Assembly: GCA_045577655.1 (NCBI GenBank)
Contig: JAZNIU010000056.1
Coordinates: forward strand, 1-30,791
DNA from: RGIG7450 sp045577655
GTDB taxonomy: Bacteria > Bacillota > Clostridia > RUG12999
Reading direction: 5' to 3'
Length of the DNA: 30,791 bases
A program made the position numbers and the translations under genes. Positions 8,420-14,230 of this stretch are shown here, piece by piece (positions within the stretch are counted from its first letter, which is position 1; each line of letters begins with the position of its first letter). Below the pieces are notes generated by a model. The model searched no databases. It was given only the letters and a program-made list of their open reading frames with translations, and was not told the DNA's origin.

Positions 8420-9466
8420 TTATTCTCCTTTGTGTAATTTTTCAACAGCTTCAAAAAGTCCGCTTAAATATGTCGCACCAAGGGCTCTGTCAAAAAGACC
8501 ATAACCATAGCGTCCTTTTTCTCCCCATATCATTCTGCCGTGGTCAGGGCGGACATATCCGTCAAATCCGCTGTCTACAAGCGCTTTTACAATGCCGAAC
8601 ATATCAATGGAGCCGCACTTGGTCGGGTGCCCAACCTCTTCAAATTTTCTTGTTCCGGTATATTTTATATTCCTTAAATGCACAAAATGGATTCTGTCTG
8701 CAAAAGACTCTACCATATCAATCATATCGTTCTCAGGGTTTGCTCCCAGCGAACCCGTACACAAAGTAAGCCCGTTATTTGTTTCAGGAACTATGTCAAA
8801 AAATCTTTTAAGATTTTCTTTATTTGTTATAATTCTTGGAAGTCCGAAAATGCCCCACGGCGGATCGTCCGGGTGAATTGCCATATTGACGTCGCACTCT
8901 TTTGCAACCGGAATAACCGCTTTTAAAAATGTTTCCACATTTTTCCACAGTCCTTCCTCGCCAAGCTTTTCATAGCTGTTGAGAAGCTCTTTTAATTCTT
9001 CGATTTTATAGCTCGCATCCCAGCCAGGCAAAGACAAATCCCCTTTAAGCGGATTCATACTTAAAACCGTTTCCTCGTCATAAGCAAGTGCATTTGCACC
9101 ATCTGGCTGAGCGTGTTCCAGCTCACTTCTGAGCCAGTCAAACACCGGCATAAAATTGTAGCAGATGCATTTACCCCCTGCTTTTGCAAGTCTGCGGATG
9201 TTTTCACAGTAGTTGTTTATTAGTTCAGGCGCTTTTTCGTTGCCCAGTTTTATGTCCTCAGGGACAGGCACGCTTTCTACAACCTCAAACGCAAGCCCGT
9301 GTTTTTCCGCTTCTATTTTTATTTTATTTATAGATTCCATACTCCAGATTCCGCCCGGTTTCACATCATAAACCGCCGACACAATACCGCTCATTGTGGG
9401 AATCTGCGATATTTTTTCAAGTGTTACCGGGTCGTCCTGACCGTACCATCTGAATGTCATTTTCAT
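8420..9466 (-). CDS. uxuA: D-mannonate dehydratase
   Basis: 348 residues. It dehydrates D-mannonate to 2-keto-3-deoxy-D-gluconate in glucuronate breakdown; the fold is a xylose-isomerase-like TIM barrel with a divalent metal. Recognisable segments are MTFRWYG at the N-terminus, CYNFMPVFDWLR, MAIHPDDPPWGIFGLPRI, LCTGSLGANPEND and HFVHLRNIK, all characteristic of UxuA. The start at 9466 is chosen for AGGGGG about 8 nt upstream; a further in-frame ATG lies two codons on, and the longer in-frame start at 9517 would overlap the preceding gene. It comes 28 nt after the small membrane protein gene and 5 nt before uxuB. No uronate isomerase (uxaC), kdgK or kdgA is in the window. Confidence 0.96.
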   Translation of the reverse strand: MKMTFRWYGQDDPVTLEKISQIPTMSGIVSAVYDVKPGGIWSMESINKIKIEAEKHGLAFEVVESVPVPEDIKLGNEKAPELINNYCENIRRLAKAGGKCICYNFMPVFDWLRSELEHAQPDGANALAYDEETVLSMNPLKGDLSLPGWDASYKIEELKELLNSYEKLGEEGLWKNVETFLKAVIPVAKECDVNMAIHPDDPPWGIFGLPRIITNKENLKRFFDIVPETNNGLTLCTGSLGANPENDMIDMVESFADRIHFVHLRNIKYTGTRKFEEVGHPTKCGSIDMFGIVKALVDSGFDGYVRPDHGRMIWGEKGRYGYGLFDRALGATYLSGLFEAVEKLHKGE

Positions 9467-9494
9467 CCTAATTTCCCCCTTTTCTTTGTAAAAC

Positions 9495-9827
9495 TCAAAT
9501 TTCTTCTGTTTTTCCAATGTCCCTTTCTCTGTCTAATCTGTTGTTTCTGAAATAGAGCATAATGTCAACAGAAATCATAATAAAATTAAGCACATAAAAC
9601 AGAAAGCTTAAGTAAAAGATAAATCCGCTGCTGCCCATAGCAAATACCTGAATGAATTTGCGTACAATGCCAACCGCATATCCCGATAAAACAAATACCT
9701 CAAACATCAGACTTTTTCCTTTTGATGTTTTGGAAACGACTGATTTGTGAATTGAAAGGGGCCACGAAAGTCCAAAACAAAAAATAGTAATGGCTTCAAA
9801 AAGGTCTGTCATCATTGTTAAATCCAT
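9495..9827 (-). CDS. Small three-TM membrane protein, PQ-loop/SemiSWEET-like
   Basis: 110 residues with three hydrophobic segments at about 8-28, 40-62 and 68-92, then a charged tail. Between TM1 and TM2 lies WPLSIHKS (21-28) followed by KTSKGKSLMF (33-42); this matches the spacing of the PQ-loop pattern (P-x-x-I, then K-S/T, then S-x-x-F) seen in SemiSWEET sugar uniporters. A half-transporter of three TMs that dimerises would fit. The start at 9827 is fixed by AAAGGAG 7 nt upstream. It lies 13 nt after the lipid kinase and 28 nt before uxuA, so import of the uronate substrate is a tempting but unproven role. Similar small membrane proteins are common and unnamed in Clostridia. Confidence 0.8.
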   Translation of the reverse strand: MDLTMMTDLFEAITIFCFGLSWPLSIHKSVVSKTSKGKSLMFEVFVLSGYAVGIVRKFIQVFAMGSSGFIFYLSFLFYVLNFIMISVDIMLYFRNNRLDRERDIGKTEEI

Positions 9828-9840
9828 AATAAAACTCCTT

Positions 9841-10797
9841 TTATACCGTAACGGGTTCCTTTTTCTTGATTTTTTGTTTAACCGGCACAACAAAATTAAA
9901 TGCTCCCGGGCAGATTTCAAATTTTGTTTTTCCGGCATCAATAATCTCTCCGTCGACACAAATCCTTAGCGCATCATCAATAGGAATAAGTTCCAGTTCC
10001 AAGCAATCTTCTGTCATTATTATACTGTCAATATTTTTAAGCTTTAAATGACTGCCTTTCATGTAAAACGGAAGCAAATACAGCAATCTTGTTCTTGATA
10101 CATTTTTTATAATATTCACGTTTATTTTACCGTCACGGACCGAGGCAAGCGGATTGCTTTTTATTCCCCCGCCGCAACAGCTGCCGTTTGCAACTGAAGT
10201 GAGCAGAAGTTTGCCGCAGTGTCTCACTTTCCCGTCCATTTTAATTTCAAGGTTTGCTCCTTTTTTTGCAACGAGTGTTGCAAAGATTGATAAAAAGTAT
10301 GCCATTGGCCCAAAAACAAAGCGTTTTTTCTTCATTTTTGCTGTCAGATCTGCAACATTGCAGTCAAACCCAATGTTAAACATATTGGCACAATATCCGC
10401 TTCGTGTTTCTCCGTTAACCACGGTGGTATACTTTATTGCATCACATTTCATGGTTTCTCCCGTGACCTGCGACAAAACATCCTCAAAGCCATCAGCAAA
10501 ACTGAAATTACGGCAAAAGTCGTTGCCTGTTCCGACGGGAATTACTCCAATCTCCGCATTTTCAAATCCGATCGCACCGTTTAAAACTTCGTTTAAAGTT
10601 CCGTCACCGCCACAGGCAATAAACCTTGCAGACCCGGACGTCTCGCAAAACTGTCTGACATATCTTGTCGCATCTCCCGGAGCTGCAGTTATGTATATTT
10701 CCGTGTCAAATCCGGACAGACTTTCTATTTTGCGGGCCAGCTGTTGCAGATTTCCTCCCTGTCCGGCACAGGGGTTTATAATAAGAACGGTTTTCAT
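9841..10797 (-). CDS. Diacylglycerol/lipid kinase, YegS/BmrU family
   Basis: 318 residues. Family members phosphorylate diacylglycerol or related lipids, recycling lipid left by lipoteichoic acid synthesis. The catalytic domain shows INPCAGQGG (7-15), GGDGTLNEVLNG (63-74) and PVGTGNDF (87-94). A beta-sandwich C-terminal domain follows. The start at 10797 follows AGAGGA by about 7 nt; a longer in-frame ATG at 10884 would place the promoter inside the gene. It is first in the eight-gene run, behind a clear promoter. An LTA-synthase-like gene lies about 18 kb away, which would supply diacylglycerol, though the link is only inferred. Confidence 0.92.
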   Translation of the reverse strand: MKTVLIINPCAGQGGNLQQLARKIESLSGFDTEIYITAAPGDATRYVRQFCETSGSARFIACGGDGTLNEVLNGAIGFENAEIGVIPVGTGNDFCRNFSFADGFEDVLSQVTGETMKCDAIKYTTVVNGETRSGYCANMFNIGFDCNVADLTAKMKKKRFVFGPMAYFLSIFATLVAKKGANLEIKMDGKVRHCGKLLLTSVANGSCCGGGIKSNPLASVRDGKINVNIIKNVSRTRLLYLLPFYMKGSHLKLKNIDSIIMTEDCLELELIPIDDALRICVDGEIIDAGKTKFEICPGAFNFVVPVKQKIKKKEPVTV

Positions 10798-10874
10798 ACT
10801 GTCATCCTCTATGATTTTTATGTAATTTAAGCCGCAAAAGGGTAATATTTCCCCAATTATAATTATCCTTTTAC

Positions 10875-10903
10875 AGTATATCATATAACAACTGAAATTT
10901 CAA
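10875..10903 (-). promoter_or_regulatory. SigA-type promoter of the lipid kinase-uxu-ppa-hflX run
   Basis: On the minus strand TTGAAA (10898-10903) is followed after 17 nt by TATACT (10875-10880), with an extended -10 TG just upstream (TGATATACT). The predicted RNA start is near 10868, giving a leader of about 70 nt. No other promoter of this quality is seen before yigZ. Confidence 0.75.
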
Positions 10904-10945
10904 TGGAATTGGATTATTTTTGCAATATTTTATTTTTTATCACCC

Positions 10946-10973
10946 TTGTTTTTTTCCGCGAATATGCTATAAT
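10946..10973 (+). promoter_or_regulatory. Extended -10 promoter of the DUF5662 gene
   Basis: TTGTTT (10946-10951), 16 nt, then TATAAT (10968-10973) preceded by TGC, a full extended -10. Transcription would start near 10980, only 11-26 nt before the possible start codons. It is divergent from the lipid kinase promoter, with about 42 bp between the -35 boxes. Confidence 0.7.
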
Positions 10974-10990
10974 AAATATGATAATAATTT

Positions 10991-11536
10991 TTGGACGTGA
11001 TAATCTTGATAAAAAAATGGATCGGCCATTTCAATACCATAACCCGCCACCGTCACAAAGTGGTATGGCATTGCATGAAAGCTGGCATACCTCTTCGTGG
11101 GCTTTTGCACGATTTGTCAAAATATAATCCGGTGGAATTTTTCACGGTTGCAAAATTTTATACCGACGGTACCCGCAGTCCAAATGAAGCTGAAAGAAAA
11201 CAATTCGGCTATTCAAAAGCATGGCTTCACCATAAAGGACGAAACCGTCACCACTTTGAGTACTGGACTGATTATAACCCAGAAACCCGCACGGTTTCCC
11301 CGGTGAAAATGCCCACAAAATTTGTAATTGAAATGTTTTGTGACAGAGTGGCGGCAAGTAAAATCTATCAGGGTAAAAATTATAATCCGTCTCATCCTCT
11401 TGAGTATTTTCTGCGTGGAAAAGCCACAAGGTTTATTCATCCGGAAACATCCGACCAGCTTGAAGAATTGCTTGTGATGTTAAAGGAAAAGGGCGAAAAG
11501 GAAACTTTTAAGTATATAAGAAAAAATTTTAAATAA
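10991..11536 (+). CDS. DUF5662 family protein
   Basis: 181 residues from the outermost start. The body matches DUF5662, a small family of unknown function common in Clostridia: RGLLHDLSKYNPVEF (36-50) and AWLHHKGRNRHHFEYW (77-92) are its strongest blocks. The clustered histidines (H40-D41, H80-H81, H87-H88) look like a metal site, reminiscent of HD-type hydrolases, but this is inference. The start is uncertain: TTG at 10991, GTG at 10997 and TTG at 11006 are all in frame, none has a good ribosome binding site, and the promoter allows only a very short leader. The next gene follows after 53 nt on the same strand. Confidence 0.8.
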   Translation: MDVIILIKKWIGHFNTITRHRHKVVWHCMKAGIPLRGLLHDLSKYNPVEFFTVAKFYTDGTRSPNEAERKQFGYSKAWLHHKGRNRHHFEYWTDYNPETRTVSPVKMPTKFVIEMFCDRVAASKIYQGKNYNPSHPLEYFLRGKATRFIHPETSDQLEELLVMLKEKGEKETFKYIRKNFK

Positions 11537-11551
11537 CATATTTTATGTGTT

Positions 11552-11595
11552 GCTCATAGACTGTACTAAACAAACTTTGGAGGCAGTCTATGAGC
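11552..11595 (+). promoter_or_regulatory. Perfect 12-bp inverted repeat covering the hydrolase start codon
   Basis: GCTCATAGACTG (11552-11563) is the exact reverse complement of CAGTCTATGAGC (11584-11595). The 20-nt loop ends in the ribosome binding site GGAGG (11579-11583), and the ATG (11590-11592) lies inside the right arm. In RNA the start codon would be paired. No T-tract follows, so it is not an intrinsic terminator. It could instead be a DNA operator. Confidence 0.7.
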
Positions 11596-12219
11596 GATTC
11601 TTATTATGGTGTTGTTTTTACAGGGATAAACACAAACAAAAATTCTTTTGAACATGTGGGAAAAGAAATTATGGCACAGCTTGCGAGAAGCTGTCCCACC
11701 TGCCGCATCAATATTAAAACAATTTATCCTTACGACGACGGCATTTCGGGCGATACTATCTCTGATACTGTCCAGGTGGTGAAAAATGCATATAATATTT
11801 GCGGAAACACGGTTAAACAAATGGCCGATTCTATTATGGAGGATTTTAGCAAAGAGGACTGCATCTTTTTTGTGGGATACAGTGGCGGCGGTGTTGCCGC
11901 AACAAAAACTGCTGAAATGCTTGAGTCCAAAGGCTTTAAACATATATCAAAAATTATCCGTGTCGGTTCTCCCTCGCTCACTGTGGGGAAAGATTTTTGC
12001 GGCCGTACCGTCGACATCACTTTAAGCGATGACCCGATCGCAATGATAGAAATTCCCCGCTTTTTTAAAAACATAAAACCTTTTTGTTGTTTTGTCCACG
12101 GGCTCCAAAAAAAAGGACCGTCACATTTCTGTTATTTTAACCGGTCTATGGTTGACGATAAGGGTGTGTCAAATCTTGAAAAAACCGTAAAAAAAATACT
12201 CAGTTTTGTTAAAAACTGA
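11590..12219 (+). CDS. Alpha/beta-hydrolase-like protein of unknown function
   Basis: 209 residues, no signal peptide or TM segment, so cytoplasmic. The segment CIFFVGYSGGGVAATKTAE is a nucleophile elbow G-x-S-x-G with S98; D147/D148 in LSDDPIAMI and H170 or H179 (PSHF) are in the right order for an esterase/lipase triad. The context IIRVGSPSL after the elbow resembles lipase-like folds. Substrate is unknown. GGAGG lies 7 nt before the ATG, but the start codon is inside a perfect inverted repeat. The gene overlaps the end of mntP by 11 bp on the other strand. No own promoter is evident; it may be co-transcribed with DUF5662. Confidence 0.7.
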   Translation: MSDSYYGVVFTGINTNKNSFEHVGKEIMAQLARSCPTCRINIKTIYPYDDGISGDTISDTVQVVKNAYNICGNTVKQMADSIMEDFSKEDCIFFVGYSGGGVAATKTAEMLESKGFKHISKIIRVGSPSLTVGKDFCGRTVDITLSDDPIAMIEIPRFFKNIKPFCCFVHGLQKKGPSHFCYFNRSMVDDKGVSNLEKTVKKILSFVKN

Positions 12220-12224
12220 GTATT
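12188..12224 (-). terminator. Intrinsic terminator of mntP, inside the convergent overlap
   Basis: AATACTCAGTTTT (12195-12207) and AAAACTGAGTATT (12212-12224) form a 13-bp perfect stem with a 4-nt loop. Read on the minus strand it is followed by a run of Ts (complement of the A-run around 12190-12196), a classic terminator for mntP. On the plus strand there is no T-run, so termination of the hydrolase gene would be weaker. The mntP stop codon falls in the loop. Confidence 0.8.
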
Positions 12225-12784
12225 CCTGTATGTTCAAGCAAAATTTTAAGTCCTATAAGTACCAGAACTATTCCTCCGAAAAGTTCTGCTTTGTTTTTAT
12301 ATTTGCTTCCGAATTTGTTGCCGATTAAAACCCCAAAAGCCGAAAGCACAAAAGTGATAAGCCCTATTATTGTGACAGATTGCAGGATATTAACCTTTAA
12401 AATAGCAAAAGTGATGCCAACTGCAAGGGCGTCTATGCTTGTAGCTATTGCAAGAACAAAAAGCTCCTTTATGTCAAGCCCATACTCGCAACAGCAACCC
12501 TCTTCTTTTTTTTCTTTTATCGCTTCCAAAACCATTTTCCCACCGATAAAAGCAAGAAGAAGGAAAGCAATCCAATGGTCAAAACTTGTTATGTAACCCT
12601 CAAACTGTTTCCCCAAAAGCCAGCCGATAAAAGGCATTATAGCCTGAAAACCACCAAAAAACAGTGCTATGATAAAAGCGTGAAGGTGGTTTATTTTTTT
12701 CATATTAAGACCTTTGCATATTGCAACTGCAAAAGCGTCCATAGCAAGTGCTACTGCAGTTAACATCAGTTCCGTAATTCCCAT
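12209..12784 (-). CDS. mntP: Manganese efflux pump MntP
   Basis: 191 residues, six hydrophobic helices. MntP exports Mn(II) and protects against manganese excess. The two repeats carry the conserved acidic motifs AMDAFAVAICKG in TM1 and SIDALAVG in the second half, both with the aspartate required for transport; GGFQAIMP and GGKMVLEA are also typical. A short cytoplasmic loop holds CCCE. GGGAG lies before the ATG at 12784. In many bacteria mntP is controlled by a yybP-ykoY manganese riboswitch or MntR; the leader here is only about 25 nt, too short for that riboswitch. Confidence 0.95.
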   Translation of the reverse strand: MGITELMLTAVALAMDAFAVAICKGLNMKKINHLHAFIIALFFGGFQAIMPFIGWLLGKQFEGYITSFDHWIAFLLLAFIGGKMVLEAIKEKKEEGCCCEYGLDIKELFVLAIATSIDALAVGITFAILKVNILQSVTIIGLITFVLSAFGVLIGNKFGSKYKNKAELFGGIVLVLIGLKILLEHTGILSF

Positions 12785-12815
12785 AATCTTCTCCCTTTTT
12801 TGTCACTCAATACTC

Positions 12816-12845
12816 ATTTTATCACAGGTGGTTTTATACTGTCAA
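12816..12845 (-). promoter_or_regulatory. SigA-type promoter of mntP
   Basis: Minus strand TTGACA (12840-12845), 18 nt, TAAAAT (12816-12821) with an upstream TG (TGATAAAAT). The sequence AAATATG directly precedes the -35 box, as it does at the rpsL promoter. It lies next to the tuf terminator. Confidence 0.75.
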
Positions 12846-12857
12846 CATATTTTCACC

Positions 12858-12904
12858 AAAAAAAAGCGACAAGTATCGGCGGTTAGCCGCTTACTTGTCG
12901 CTTT
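12858..12904 (-). terminator. Strong intrinsic terminator after tuf
   Basis: AAAGCGACAAGTA (12863-12875) pairs perfectly with TACTTGTCGCTTT (12892-12904), and the inner CGGC/GCCG adds further pairs. On the minus strand it ends in eight Ts. This closes the str operon. Confidence 0.93.
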
Positions 12905-12927
12905 AACTTATTAAGTTAGGTTATCAA

Positions 12928-14130
12928 TTAAGCGTTGATAGCTGTAACGATACCGGAACCTACTGTACGTCCGCCTTCACGAATAGCGAAACGAAGTCCT
13001 TCTTCGATAGCGATAGGAGTGATGAGCTCAACGTTGATTTCAACGTTATCGCCAGGCATACACATTTCTGTGCCTGCAGGAAGCTCGATAACACCTGTAA
13101 CGTCAGTTGTTCTGAAATAGAACTGAGGTCTGTAGTTGTTGAAGAAAGGAGTATGACGTCCGCCTTCTTCTTTTTTCAGGATGTAAACCTGACCTTTGAA
13201 TTTTGTGTGAGGATTGATAGAACCGGGTTTAGCAAGAACCTGTCCTCTTTCAATTTCCTTTTTGTCAACACCACGGAGAAGAGCACCGATGTTGTCACCA
13301 GCCTGAGCTTCGTCGAGAAGTTTTCTGAACATTTCGATACCTGTAACAACAACTTTTCTGCTTTCTTCTGCGAGACCAACGATTTCAACTTCTTCTGAAA
13401 CTTTAAGAACGCCTCTTTCAACTCTACCTGTAGCAACTGTACCACGGCCTGTGATAGAGAATACGTCTTCGACAGGCATAAGGAAAGGTTTGTCTGTCTG
13501 TCTTTCAGGAGCAGGAATATAACTGTCAACAGCATCCATGAGCTCAAGGATAGGAGCATATTCAGGAGCAGTTACATCTGTAGATGTAGATTCAAGAGCT
13601 GCAAGAGCAGAACCTTTTACTATCGGAATATCGTCACCCGGGAATTCATATTCAGAAAGAAGGTCACGGATTTCCATTTCAACGAGTTCAAGAAGTTCAG
13701 GGTCGTCAACCTGGTCAACTTTGTTCATGAAAACAACGATGTAAGGAACGCCAACCTGTCTTGCAAGAAGAATGTGTTCACGTGTCTGCGGCATCGGGCC
13801 GTCAGCAGAGGATACAACGAGGATAGCACCGTCCAACTGAGCTGCACCAGTGATCATGTTTTTAACATAGTCAGCGTGTCCGGGGCAGTCAACGTGTGCA
13901 TAGTGTCTTGTATCTGTTTCATACTCAACGTGAGCAGTAGAGATTGTGATACCTCTTTCTCTTTCTTCAGGTGCTTTGTCGATCTGGTCGTAAGCAGCGT
14001 ATTCAGCTTTACCAGAAAAACCTAATGTTTTTGTAATAGCAGCGGTAAGAGATGTCTTACCATGGTCAACGTGACCAATTGTACCAATATTAACGTGTGG
14101 TTTGGTTCTTTCGAATTTAGCCTTTGCCAT
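12928..14130 (-). CDS. tuf: Elongation factor Tu
   Basis: 400 residues, slightly longer than the usual 394-397. It delivers aminoacyl-tRNA to the ribosomal A site. GTPase motifs are GHVDHGKT (19-26), DCPGHADY (81-88) and NKVD (136-139); domains 2 and 3 are complete, ending in AIREGGRTVGSGIVTAI. The ATG at 14130 has GGGAGGAAA 5-9 nt upstream. It is the last gene of the str operon and also has its own promoter between fusA and tuf. Codon choice is strongly restricted, as expected of a highly expressed gene. Confidence 0.99.
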   Translation of the reverse strand: MAKAKFERTKPHVNIGTIGHVDHGKTSLTAAITKTLGFSGKAEYAAYDQIDKAPEERERGITISTAHVEYETDTRHYAHVDCPGHADYVKNMITGAAQLDGAILVVSSADGPMPQTREHILLARQVGVPYIVVFMNKVDQVDDPELLELVEMEIRDLLSEYEFPGDDIPIVKGSALAALESTSTDVTAPEYAPILELMDAVDSYIPAPERQTDKPFLMPVEDVFSITGRGTVATGRVERGVLKVSEEVEIVGLAEESRKVVVTGIEMFRKLLDEAQAGDNIGALLRGVDKKEIERGQVLAKPGSINPHTKFKGQVYILKKEEGGRHTPFFNNYRPQFYFRTTDVTGVIELPAGTEMCMPGDNVEINVELITPIAIEEGLRFAIREGGRTVGSGIVTAINA

Positions 14131-14165
14131 TGGAATTTCCTCCCTTTTAATAATTTAATAATTTA

Positions 14166-14194
14166 ATTTTATCATACTTAAATATAAAAATCAA
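14166..14194 (-). promoter_or_regulatory. Internal promoter of tuf
   Basis: Minus strand TTGATT (14189-14194), 17 nt, TAAAAT (14166-14171) with an upstream TG. It lies in the 100-nt AT-rich spacer between fusA and tuf and would allow extra tuf transcription independent of the ribosomal protein genes. Confidence 0.65.
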
Positions 14195-14230
14195 GAGCTT
14201 TTTATTAACAATAATTTCACGTCTTAATTT

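Noticed and set aside
8218..8769. A 183-residue plus-strand open frame opposite uxuB and uxuA
   Set aside because: It spans two recognisable genes on the other strand and shows no family resemblance.
10154..10825. A 223-residue plus-strand open frame opposite the lipid kinase
   Set aside because: The minus strand encodes a clear lipid kinase with all motifs; the antisense frame shows no domain or ribosome binding site and runs through the kinase start region.
10991..12219. DUF5662 and the hydrolase-like gene as a toxin-antitoxin or defence pair
   Set aside because: Both proteins are of ordinary size, separated by 53 nt with a hairpin, and neither resembles known toxin, antitoxin or immunity families; adjacency alone is not enough.
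12785..12857. A yybP-ykoY manganese riboswitch before mntP
   Set aside because: The space between promoter and start codon is only about 25 nt, far too short, and the rest is promoter and tuf terminator.
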